64,000 bases of DNA from the NCBI GenBank assembly GCA_963792175.1, contig CAWBVG010000034.1, forward strand, positions 124,001-188,000, written 5' to 3'. This document shows, piece by piece, positions 37,216 through 46,900 of the stretch (within the stretch, counting starts at the first letter, position 1; each line of letters opens with the position of its first letter). Below the pieces are notes generated by a model. That model made no database searches. It was given only the letters and a program-made list of their open reading frames with translations, and had not been told where the DNA came from. Both the position numbers and the translations under genes were made by a program. The stretch comes from CAWBVG01 sp963792175. GTDB lineage: Bacteria > Acidobacteriota > Vicinamibacteria > Vicinamibacterales > CAVVIG01.

Positions 37216-39143
37216 CGGCTCGAGCAGCGGTGACCGGACGGACGCGAGCACGGCCGCGTAGTTCTCGATGAGATGCCGTGAGTGCGTCTGCCACCTGTGG
37301 CCGATCGCATCGAGCGTCGAGGTCAGCTCGCGATGGCTGGAGGACACGTCTTCGCGTTCGTCCGGATCGTGGGCGACATCGAACAACTCGTTCGCGCCGG
37401 TTTCCGCCCAATGCACCAGTTTCCACGGACCCGCGCGCACGCCGATCTGCGAGAGCGGGGGGCGGGTCGCCAGGATCACGACGCGCGGCTCGCTGCCGTG
37501 CGTCAGGTCGCGTCCTTTCATGGTGTCGGGCGGCTCGAGGTCGAGGAGCCCGAGCAGCGTCGGTGCGAGATCGATGTGTCCGGTCGGCAGCGTCACGGCG
37601 CCGCCGGCACCGGCGAGTTGAGGTCCGGACAGCACGAGCGGCACGTGCACGGAACCCTCGTAGATGGAGGCATCGCGGATGCGGCCCATCCCGGCGCGGC
37701 CGGATCCGGGGCCATGATCTGACACGATCGCGATCAGCGTGGAGTCGAGCAGCTGCTGGCTCCGCAGCCCGTCCAGGAGCTCGCGCAGCCGATCGTCGAC
37801 GAAGCGCAGCGTGGCCCGCTGCGCGGCGGCTTCGCGATCGGCGTCGAGCCACCGTCCCGACGGCGATCCCGGGTATCGTACGGATGATGACCGGCTGCCA
37901 TGTTATAGGCGGCGAAAAAGCGCCGCTCGGGCTGTGTCGCGCGCTGCCGGCGAATCCAGTCGAGTACGGCTCCAGTCGTCACGCGCTCGTCGATGCCCCA
38001 GGTGTTTTGCCACGCGCCTTGACTGCCGGGCATCTCGTTTCGATCGACCATCACATCGAAGCGGCGGTGACGCAGAAATCGTACCTGACGGTCGAACGCA
38101 AAATCGGCAGAGCTGAAGAGCGCCGTGTCGTATCCCGCGCCTTTCAACGCCTCCGGCAGACTGACGCACGGGATCGCCGGGTTCACGTACGTGATCGGCG
38201 GATATTCCGGATGCGGCAGTTCGGCGCACCAGATGCTGAACGCCGCCTTCATCGTCTGCGCCCAATGGGTGTAGTGATTCTCGAACCGCACGCCTTGAGA
38301 GGATCGGCCCAGCCCGGCCAGAAAAGGCATCGGCGTCGGCTCTGCCGACACACTGCGCGCGGAGATCGATTCCAGAATCACGAGTAGGAGATTCGTCCGT
38401 GACGGCGTCGCCTTCGCGAGCGGGTTCTCGCCCGCGCTTGGCACCGGCGAGTGCAGATCGAAGCAGTACGGATCGCCGGCCGGAGTCGTGTCGCGTCCCA
38501 CCAGGCGACGGATCGGTTCGGACATGTACGAGCCCAGGAGGAGTGTCAGCGGGCTGCGTTCGAGACCGAACGTATGAATCGCCAGCAGCCCGTTCGCCAG
38601 GCCGGGCACGACCGCGACGGTCATGAAGACAAGGACGGCGAACGCTGCGAGCCCGCGGCCGCCGATCGCTGGACCTCGCGCGGCGCGGCGCCGCCACCAG
38701 AGGAACACGATCGGCATGAGCGCGGCGGCGAGCGCGGCTTCGATCACGACGGCAGGCGTCACGTACGGCACGACCGAGTCGGCGAACAGCCGACCCGTGT
38801 GGCCCGGCGTCGCGTTGTAGAAGAACAGCAAGTCGATCGCCGCCTTGTCGAGCGGTGTGCCGACGATGGTGGCGATGTGGTAGCTGATGACGAGAAACAC
38901 GCCGTACACCGCCTCCACGGCGGCGGGCCACCAGAGCATCGCCGCCACGCCGGCGACAATGAGGGCCGACACGATGTCCCACCCCAGGCACAACACGATT
39001 CGGGGCCAGGTGGCCAACGCGGATGAAATCCCCTCAGCGCCGGAGGTGGAGTAACGAAACAGCGCGATCTTGAAGATCAGCGTGCCGGTGAACGCCGCGA
39101 GGAAACCGGGGATGGCCGGTGTGAAGGCTCGCGGGACGGCCAT
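37216..39143 (-). CDS. LtaS-like membrane sulfatase-superfamily protein, one frameshift
   Basis: From ATG 39143: five membrane helices (FLAAFTGTLIFKIALF; ALATWPRIVLCLGWDIVSAL; AAVEAVYGVFLVISYHIATI; and two more), then a periplasmic alkaline-phosphatase fold with LLLVILESISARSV (Ser in the nucleophile slot), ENHYTHWAQTMKAAFSIWC, a shift near 37875, IAIVSDHGPGSGR and the C-terminal YEGSVHVPLVLSG. A phosphoglycerol- or phosphoethanolamine-transferase-like role is likely. There is no stop before the GT4 coding sequence. One more indel near the end would bring in a TGA that overlaps the GT4 start as ATGA, the normal arrangement, so separate genes are favoured over a fusion. Confidence 0.75.
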
Positions 39144-39149
39144 TTCGCG

Positions 39150-39178
39150 AGTGTACACTGCTCGAACGAGCGTAGAAT
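39150..39178. promoter_or_regulatory. palindromic operator-like sequence in a divergent promoter
   Basis: A perfect 10-base palindrome AGTGTACACT (39150-39159) is followed at once by an inverted repeat GCTCG-AA-CGAGC (39160-39171) and a -10-like TAGAAT (39173-39178) for the rightward TPR gene. On the minus strand TACACT, half of the palindrome, lies six bases before the ATG of the LtaS-like gene. The site could control both genes. Confidence 0.45.
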
Positions 39179-39203
39179 GACCGCCTACTCTGGAGGTAAA
39201 GGA

Positions 39204-40741
39204 ATGAAACGGATCCTCGTCCTTACGGCGGCACTGACGGTCGCGACCGCGGCGCCTCGCGCGCGACGCGCAGAGGCCAGGGTCGCCCCGAGCGGCGAGG
39301 GGCTCGGAGGGACGATCAATTTTCCCACGTCGGCCAAGCCGGCCGCGCAGGCGCCGTTCCTCGTGGGGACGAAGGCGCTCTACAACTTCGAGTTCGACAT
39401 CGCGGCGGAAGCGTTCCAGCAATCGCAGAAAGCCGACCCGGGTTTTGCCCTCGCGTACTGGGGCGAGGCGATGAGCTACAACCACCCGCTGTGGGCGCAG
39501 CAGGATCTGGCCGCCGCCCGGCGCGTGCTCGAGCGGCTCGCGCCGACCGCCGCGGCCCGGTCCGCGAAAGCGCCGGCGGGCAAGGAGCGCGATCTCGATC
39601 GAATCACTGGACGTGCTGTTCGGCGCCGGCGACAAGCTGGCGCGCGATATCGCCTACGCCGGCGTGATGGCCAAGCTCCACGCCAAGTATCCGGCGGACG
39701 ACGAGATTGCGTGCCTGTATGCGCTGGCACTCCTCGGTACCGGACGCCCCGGCGTCAGCAACACGCGCAACGCCATGCAGGCCGCGGCGATCTCGCAAGA
39801 GATCTTCCAGCGCAACCCGAAACATCCGGGCGCGGCGCATTACATCATCCATTCGTTCGACGATCCCGATCACGCCATTCTGAGTCTCAACGCGGCACGC
39901 GCCTACTCGAAGATCGCGCCGTCGGCCGCGCACGCGCTGCACATGCCGTCGCACATCTTCGTCCAGCTCGGCATGTGGGACGACGTCGTGGCGTCGAACA
40001 TCGTGGCCTACAAGGCCGCAGTCGATCTGGCAGAGGCCAAGAAGCTGCCGCGCGGCCGCGAGGATTTCCACACGCTGTCGTGGCTTCAGTACCACGTACC
40101 TCCAGCAGGGGAAGTTCGAAGACGCGCAGAAATGCGTTGACCAGGCCAAGGCGGTGGCCGACAAGGACACGGCGCCGAACGTCCGCGATGGCTATGCCTC
40201 GATGAAGGCGCGGCAGGTGGTCGAGAGCGAGCAGTGGGAAAAGCTCGCGCTGCCGACCGCCGCGGTCAAGGACGGCGGCGCGCCCGGCTACGACGGCAGC
40301 GCGGCCTATGTGTTCGCGGCGGGCATCAGCGCCGCCAACCTCGGCGATCTCGCGACGGCAAACGTGGCGCTCGAGAAGCTCAAGGCGATGCGCACGCAGG
40401 CCGAATCCGGGTCGAACGCCTATCGAGCGCGGCCGTTCGCGGTCATGGAGAAGGAAGTCGGCGCGGTCATCGCCTTCAACCAGAAGGACGTCGCGACCGC
40501 CGAGCGGCTGATCAAGGAAGCGACCACCATCGAGGTCGCCCTCGATGCGCCGTCGGGTCCGGCCGATCCGATCAAGCCGTCGTTCGAGCTGTATGGCAAC
40601 CTCCTGCTCCACTTGAACCGTCCGGCCGAAGCGGCGGCGCAGTTCCAGCAGTCGCTGAACCGCATGCCGAACCGCCGCGCCGCGCTGAAGGGCCTCGAGC
40701 GCGCGACGGCGCAGCGGCCGTCGACGGCGGGACAGCCGTAG
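39204..40741 (+). CDS. secreted tetratricopeptide-repeat protein, two frameshifts
   Basis: About 512 residues from ATG 39204, preceded by a good GGAGG at 39192-39196. Signal peptide KRILVLTAALTVATAAP, then TPR units (ALYNFEFDIAAEAFQQSQKA, ALLGTGRPG..., AHYIIHSFDDPDHAILSLNA, PSHIFVQLGMWDDVVASNI, LLLHLNRPAEAAAQFQQSLN). Shifts near 39605 and 40100. The family is common as secreted or periplasmic scaffolds in Acidobacteria; some relatives are annotated only as hypothetical TPR proteins. Its TAG stop is the first triplet of a heptad repeat. It may be transcribed with the S9 peptidase 54 bases downstream. Confidence 0.8.
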
Positions 40742-40762
40742 GGGCTCGGGGCTAGGGGCTAG
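40739..40762. repeat. heptanucleotide tandem repeat (TAGGGGC/TCGGGGC) after the TPR gene
   Basis: Three full units of seven bases plus a partial one. The first three bases are the stop codon of the TPR gene. The same word, GGGGCTA, recurs at 55081-55117. Confidence 0.75.
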
Positions 40763-40794
40763 CTGTCACAAGACTTTCAAGAGCGGAGGATGAG

Positions 40795-42879
40795 ATGACG
40801 ACAGCGCGACGCTTCGCGGTGGCGGCGATCTGTGCGGCCCTGGCGGGTGGCGCAGCGCTTCGGGCGCAGGAGACGAAGTCCGACACGCTGCTCACGACCG
40901 AGCATTGGCTGGATTGGGAGCGCGTCAGCGATGCCCAGATCTCGCCGGATGGGTCGCGCATCGTGTACGCGCGCCAGTACGTGAACCGGCTCGAGGACAA
41001 ATGGGAGTCGAGTCTGTGGATCCTCAACGCGGATGGATCGCAGCACCGGTTCCTCGTCAAGGGATCGGCGCCGCGCTGGTCGTCGGACGGCAAGCGGCTG
41101 ATGTACCTCGCGGACGGCGAGCCGAAGGGATCGCAGATCTTCGTGCGCTACGTCGACGCCGACGGGCCGGCGACGCAGGTGACCCACATCACCGAGACGC
41201 CGCGCAACGCACGCTGGTCGCCAGACGGCAAATCGATCGCCTTCTCGATGTTCGTCCCCGACGCGGAGAAGTGGACGATTTCGATGCCCGCCGAACCGAA
41301 GGGGGCCAAATGGACGCCCGCCCCGCGGGTGGTCAGCACGATCCACTACCGGCAGGACGGCGTCGGTTATCTCGAAGACGGCTACACCCACTTGTTCGTG
41401 GTTCCCGCCGACGGTGGCACCGCGCGCGAGCTGACCAAGGGCAAGTGGAGCGCCGGCGCGGGCGAGCTGCGCGGCGGCGCGTCGATCGACTGGACGCCCG
41501 ACAGCAAGTCGATTGTCTTCGACGGCAATCAGTCGCCCGACGCCGACATGCAATATCAGTCGTCGCGGCTGTACGTCGCCGACGTCGAGACGGGCGCCAT
41601 TCGCGAGCTCGTGAACAAGCCAGGCAACTGGGGCCGCCCGTCGGTCTCGCCGGATGGCCGCACGGTGGCCTTCACCGGCTATCCTCCGACGGGCCGTTCG
41701 CACACCGTCAGCGATCTGTTCGTGATCCCGCTGACCGGCGGCGGCAGCGACATGCGCAAGATCAGCGGCGACTACGACCGCGATCCGATCAATCTCCGGT
41801 GGGCGCCGGACGGCAGCGGGCTGTATTTCGACGCGGACGATCGCGGCGCCCGGAACATCCAGTTCGCGTCGATCGTGGGCGGGGTCAAGCCGATCACGAC
41901 CGGCCGGCGCATGCTGTCGTTCGACTCCGTCTCGAAGGATCTCGTCGCGGCCGGGATCCTGTCGGACCTCGATCACCCGCAGGACGTCGTGAAGGTGAAT
42001 CTCCGTCAACCGGGTCAGGTGACGAAGCTGACCGACGTCAACGGCGACGTCCTCCAGGGCAAGCAGCTGGCGAAGATCGACGAGGTGACGTACGCGTCGA
42101 CCGGCAACACCAAGGTCATGGGCTGGATCGTCAAGCCGCCCAGCTTCGACGCGTCGAAGAAGTACCCGCTGATTCTCGAAATCCACGGCGGGCCGTTCGG
42201 CAACTACAACGTCGGCTTCAACTACATGTTCCAGAACTTCGCCGCCAACGGCTTCGTCGTGCTGGTCACGAACCCGCGCGGCAGCACCGGCTACGGCAGC
42301 GAGTTCATCAACGGCATCGATCACAACTATCCGGGTCCCGACTACGACGACCTGATGGCGGGCGTGGACACCGTCGTCGGCCGCGGCTACGTCGACACGT
42401 CGCGCATGTACGTGTCGGGCTGCAGCGGCGGCGGCGTGCTTTCGAGCTGGGTGATCGGACACACGGATCGCTTCGCGGCGGCCGCCGTGCGCTGTCCGGT
42501 CATCGACTGGCTGAGCATGGCCGGCCACACCGACATCCCGCTCTTCACCTACAGCTTCTTCAAGAAGCCGTTCTGGGAGGATCCGTCGGACTGGCTCTCG
42601 CACTCGTCGCTGATGACGGTCGGCAAGGTGACGACGCCGACGCTGCTGATGACCGGCGTGCTGGATCGGCGGACGCCGATGCCGCAGACCGAGGAGTACT
42701 ACGCGGCGCTGAAAGTGAAGGGCGTGCCGGTCAAGCTGCTGCAGTTCAACGAGGAATATCACGGCACCGGGTCGAAGCCGTCGAACTACATTCGCACGCA
42801 GCTCTACATGATGAGCTGGTTCAAGCAGTGGACGCGTGCCGCCAGCGGCCGCGCCACGACGACCGCGGCACAAGAGTAG
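40795..42879 (+). CDS. secreted S9-family prolyl oligopeptidase-like peptidase
   Basis: 694 residues, intact. ATG 40795 follows GGAGG with five-base spacing. A signal peptide ends near ALRAQ. Residues about 40-430 form a WD40/PD40 beta-propeller (blade words such as ISPDGSRIVY, WSPDGKSIAFS, WAPDGSGLYFDA). The C-terminal alpha/beta-hydrolase has the nucleophile in YVSGCSGGGVLSSW (Ser544, G-x-S-x-G-G), Asp624 in TGVLDRRTPM and His656 in EEYHGTG. This is the dipeptidyl/acylaminoacyl peptidase layout, cutting short peptides in the periplasm or outside the cell. Acidobacterial genomes carry many paralogues. A GC-rich hairpin follows the stop. Confidence 0.93.
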   Translation: MTTARRFAVAAICAALAGGAALRAQETKSDTLLTTEHWLDWERVSDAQISPDGSRIVYARQYVNRLEDKWESSLWILNADGSQHRFLVKGSAPRWSSDGKRLMYLADGEPKGSQIFVRYVDADGPATQVTHITETPRNARWSPDGKSIAFSMFVPDAEKWTISMPAEPKGAKWTPAPRVVSTIHYRQDGVGYLEDGYTHLFVVPADGGTARELTKGKWSAGAGELRGGASIDWTPDSKSIVFDGNQSPDADMQYQSSRLYVADVETGAIRELVNKPGNWGRPSVSPDGRTVAFTGYPPTGRSHTVSDLFVIPLTGGGSDMRKISGDYDRDPINLRWAPDGSGLYFDADDRGARNIQFASIVGGVKPITTGRRMLSFDSVSKDLVAAGILSDLDHPQDVVKVNLRQPGQVTKLTDVNGDVLQGKQLAKIDEVTYASTGNTKVMGWIVKPPSFDASKKYPLILEIHGGPFGNYNVGFNYMFQNFAANGFVVLVTNPRGSTGYGSEFINGIDHNYPGPDYDDLMAGVDTVVGRGYVDTSRMYVSGCSGGGVLSSWVIGHTDRFAAAAVRCPVIDWLSMAGHTDIPLFTYSFFKKPFWEDPSDWLSHSSLMTVGKVTTPTLLMTGVLDRRTPMPQTEEYYAALKVKGVPVKLLQFNEEYHGTGSKPSNYIRTQLYMMSWFKQWTRAASGRATTTAAQE

Positions 42880-42896
42880 GAGCGCGTTGCGAAATC

Positions 42897-42922
42897 GCCG
42901 GCGGCCTCTGGTAGCCGCCGGC
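42897..42922 (+). terminator. hairpin downstream of the S9 peptidase gene
   Basis: Perfect 9-base inverted repeat GCCGGCGGC/GCCGCCGGC with an 8-base loop, starting 18 bases after the stop. Only three T follow shortly after, so it is a weak intrinsic terminator or an mRNA-stabilising hairpin. Confidence 0.5.
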
Positions 42923-42942
42923 CGCTTTCCACGGCGGAAGTT

Positions 42943-42979
42943 TCAAGTCTCAAGTCTCAAGGCTCAAGGCTCAACAGTC
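42943..42979. repeat. heptanucleotide tandem repeat (TCAAGTC/TCAAGGC)
   Basis: Units TCAAGTC, TCAAGTC, TCAAGGC, TCAAGGC and a decayed fifth, exactly seven bases apart, ending just before the GTG start of the ABC ATPase gene. Confidence 0.8.
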
Positions 42980-42983
42980 CGAA

Positions 42984-43807
42984 GTGCAGTCCTTCCTGCA
43001 GCTGTCTAACGCCTCTGTCGTCCTCGGCGGCGTTCGAGTCCTCGACAACCTCACGCTGTCGATCGACGTCGGCGAACACGCCGCCATTCTGGGTCCCAAC
43101 GGCGCGGGCAAGTCGACGTTGATGCGGCTGCTGACGCTGCAGCTGTATCCCCTGATGGACCGCGACGAGGCCAGCCACCGATTCGCCTGTTCGGACGCGA
43201 CCGCTGGAATGTCTTCGAGCTGCGATCGCAGATGGGCATCGTGTCGGCCGACCTGCACGATCGGTTCGTCCACGGCAACTCCAATGGCGTGGTGAACGCG
43301 CTCGACGCGGTGGCGTCGGGGTTCTTTGCCACTCACGGCGTGTTCGCGCACCAGCGTGTCACGGCGGCGATGCGGACCCAGGCGCTCGAGGCGCTCGATC
43401 GAGTTGGGGCGGCGACTCTGGCGACGAGAACGCTCGATACGCTGTCCACGGGAGAAGCGCGCCGCGTGCTCATCGCCCGTGCGCTGGTGCACACGCCGAA
43501 AGTGCTGGTGCTCGACGAGCCGACGCGCGGGCTGGACCTGGTGGCGCGCCATGCGTTCATGGAGCGCGTCCGCGACGTGGCGCGGCAGGGCACGACGATT
43601 CTCCTGGTCAGCCACTATGTCGAGGAGATCATCCCCGAGATCGATCGGGTCGTGCTGCTCGAGCGCGGACGCATCGCGTTCGATGGACCGAAACGAGACG
43701 TGTTGACGGGCCCTCGCCTGAGTCAGATCTTCGCTGGACCGCTGATCGTCCACGAGTCCGCCGACTACTTTCACGTCCGCGTAGAAGGGACTGAGATCAG
43801 GGATTAG
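42984..43807 (+). CDS. ABC transporter ATP-binding protein without an adjacent permease, one frameshift
   Basis: About 275 residues from GTG 42984. Walker A ILGPNGAGKSTLMRLL; after a shift near 43185, MGIVSADLHDRFVHG, signature LSTGEARRVLIARAL, Walker B VLVLDEPTRGLDLV and H-loop TTILLVSHYVEEIIPEI. The signature LSTGE replaces LSGGQ, as in ModF/PhrA-like orphan ATPases. No membrane subunit lies nearby, so it may serve a permease elsewhere or a non-transport role. The stop TAG is within the first unit of the following heptad repeat. Confidence 0.82.
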
Positions 43808-43829
43808 GGGTTAGGGATTGGGGATTAGG
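43800..43829. repeat. heptanucleotide tandem repeat (GGGATTA), left arm of an inverted pair
   Basis: GGGATTA, GGGGTTA, GGGATTG, GGGATTA, each exactly seven bases apart. It includes the TAG stop of the ABC ATPase gene (43805-43807). Confidence 0.85.
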
Positions 43830-43850
43830 CTGTCACGCCGTCACGCTGCG

Positions 43851-43906
43851 AATCCCGAATCCCGAATCCCGAATCCGTACTCCCGAATCCCTGATCCCTC
43901 CCTGAT
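43851..43906. repeat. heptanucleotide tandem repeat (AATCCCG), right arm of an inverted pair
   Basis: AATCCCG three times, then AATCCGT, ACTCCCG, AATCCCT, GATCCCT, all in 7-base register, then a decayed unit. The words are the reverse complement of the left arm at 43800-43829, so the two can pair across a 21-base spacer (43830-43850). Confidence 0.85.
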
Positions 43907-43983
43907 CGTGCTACTGTTCCCAGCACGGCCGCGCAGCGCGGTCGTTACCGAATATCCGGCATGGCGTCCGGAAGGAGTCCGCA

Positions 43984-46900
43984 ATGCACATCGTCGTGTC
44001 CGATTCGGCCGCCGCCCGCCTCGATGCGGCGCGCCAGTTTGTCCTTGCGGTCCCGCCGGCCTCGGAAGTCCTGATCGTTTCGGCGTCGCGCGGCGCCGCA
44101 GACGACTTCGCGCGCCTGGTCGCCCGCGGCCGCGGCGCGACGTTTGGCCTCTATCGCTTCAGCCTCACGCAGCTGGCCGCGCGACTCGCGGCGCCATTGT
44201 TGGCCCGGCAGCGTCTATCGGCCACCACGGCGCTCGGTGTCGAGGCGGTGTCGGCGCGAGCGTTGTTCGACGCGGACCGCGACGGCGCGCTGACGTACTT
44301 CGCGCCGGTCGCCCGAACGCCCGGATTTCCCCGCGCGCTGGCCCGATCGCTCGAGGCGCTGGCCGTCGCCGCCGTCGCGCCGCCCGCGCTCCGCGTCCTG
44401 CCCGAGGCGGGCCGCGATCTGGCGGATCTGTTCGAGCGTTTCGATGGGCAGTTTCAAGCCGCTTCGGCGGTTGACCGTGCAGCCTTTCTGCGCGTCGCCA
44501 CCGAAGCGGCGGCCGAAGGGGCAACCGCGCATCCGCCAGCTGCTGCCCGCCTCGTCCTGTTGGACGCGGCGATCACCAATGCGGCGGAACGCGCGTTCGT
44601 TCACGCGCTCATCGCTCGCGCCCAGGACGCGCTGGTGACGATCCCCGCCGGCGACGCCACGACCCTCGAGGCGCTCAGGCCGCTGGCGCCGCCAACCCTG
44701 CTCGATCGCGGCGAGCCCGCCGGTCTCGGCCGCGTCCGCCGCCACCTGTTTGCCCAGACGGTGCCGCCGCCGGCCGATCCGCTCGAGGAAGTCGAGCTGT
44801 TCTCGGCGCCGGGTGAAGGGCGGGAGGCCGTCGAAATCGCGCGCCGGGTCCTGCGCGAGGCGCGCCGCGGCGTGCCGTTCGATCGCATGGCGATCGCGCT
44901 CCGCGCGCCGCAGCACTATGCCGGCCTGCTGGAACACGCGCTCGAGCGCGCCGGCGTACCGGTGTACTTCGAGCGCGGCACGCGGCGCCCGCATCCTGCC
45001 GGCCGGGCGTTTCTGGCCTTGATCGCCTGCGCGCTCGACCGATTGTCGGCGCGGCGGTTCGCCGAGTACCTCTCGCTGGGACAGGTGCCGGAGACCACCG
45101 CCGTCGCCACGACCGGCGCGTTTCCGACGTCGAACGATGAAGTGTTTGGTGCGCTCGGCGAGCGCGCGGAACAGCAGGCCGCGGCTTCACCAGATGAAGA
45201 AACGATCGACTCGAAACGGCCGGACACGCCGGCGCGCCGGGCGTTTCGTGCGCCGTGGAAGTGGGAACGCCTGCTGGCCGAGTCGCGCGTCGTGGCCGGT
45301 CAGGATCGGTGGGAGCGCCGCCTCAAGGGGCTGACGCACGAATGCGAACTGCAGCGCCGCGAGCTCGTGCGCACCGAACCAGAGTCGGGCCGGATCGCGC
45401 AGCTGGAGCGGAAGATCGACGATCTCAATCATCTCGCGGCGTTCGCATTGCCGATCATGCGGACGCTGGCCGCGTGGCCGGTACAGGCGACGTGGGCCGA
45501 ATGGCTGGACCTGTTCGACGCGCTGGCGCCACGCGTGCTGCTGCGGCCGGACCGCGTGCTGCGTGTGTTCGCGGACCTGCGGCCGATGGGCGCCGTCGGA
45601 CCGGTCACGCTCGACGAAGCGGCGCGAGTCCTTGCGAATCGGCTGTCGACCGTCGAAGCCGACGCACCGCTGCGCCGCTACGGCCGCGTCCTGGTGGGCA
45701 GCCCCTCGCAGCTGCGCGGCCGCAGCTTCGACGTCGTGTTCATTCCCGCCCTGGCGGAGCGGATGTTTCCGCAGAAACCGCGCGAGGATCCGCTGCTGCT
45801 GGACGAGGCGCGGCAGCGGCTCGACGCCGGGCTGCCGCTTCAGTCGGACCGGGCGGACCTGGAGAAACTGCAGCTGCGCCTTGCGGTCGGAGCGGCCGAG
45901 TCCCGTCTGTACGTGTCGTTTCCGACTGTGGAAGTCGGCGAGGGGCGGCCGCGCGTCCCGTCGCTCTACGCGCTCGAAGTGTGGCGCGCCATGACCGGGC
46001 GCGTCCCCAGCGCCGACGAGCTGCAGCAGGCCGCCGCTCGGGCGTCGCGGGCCACGCTCGCGTGGCCGGCGCCGGCCGACCGGGACGAGGCGATCGATGC
46101 ACTCGAACACGATCTGTCGACGCTTCGCGCCCTCGACGGCGAGCCGGATGCCAGCGCGCGCGGCCGCGCCCATTACATCCTGCAGCTGAACGAATCGCTG
46201 CAACGGTCCGTTCGCGAACGATTCATGCGCGCCAAGCGCGGCTGGTCGCACTGGGACGGCATCGTCGCCGCGACCGAGCGGCTGAAGCCGATTCTGTCGG
46301 CGCATCGGTTGAGCGCTCGGCGGTACTCGCTGTCGGCCTTGCAGAAGTACTCCGTCTGTCCTTACCAGTTCCTGTTGAGCGCGATTTACCGGATCCGGCC
46401 GGCGGAAGATCTCGAGCCGCTCCAGCGTCTCGACCCGTTGACGCGCGGCAGCCTGTTCCATGAAATGCAGACGGCGTTCTACCGCCGCCTGCAGTCGGAG
46501 AACGCGCTGCCGGTGACGGAATCCAATCGCCTGCACGCCCTGGCGACCCTCGACGAGGTGGTCGAACGCATTGCCGGACAGCAGTATGAGCTTCTCGCGC
46601 CCGCCATCGATCGCGTGTGGCACGACGAAATCGGCGCCCTCCACCGCGACCTGCGTCTGTGGGTGGACGAAATCGCCCGCGCAGGGGGAGAGTGGCTGCC
46701 GCTGCGCTTCGAATGGGCGTTCGGCTATCAGGACGGCGGCGCGCTCGCCGTCGGGCGCGATCCAAGCAGCCGCCGGGAGCCGGTGACCATCGATGGCCGC
46801 TTTCAGCTGCACGGCTCGATCGATCTCATCGAAGAACACCAGCAGACCAGGCAACTGCGCGTCACCGACCACAAGACCGGAAAGTATCGCGGCAAGGAGT

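Noticed and set aside
40777..42873. 698-residue open frame on the minus strand
   Set aside because: Mirror of the S9 peptidase with low-complexity composition; the plus strand has the full catalytic triad and a Shine-Dalgarno site.
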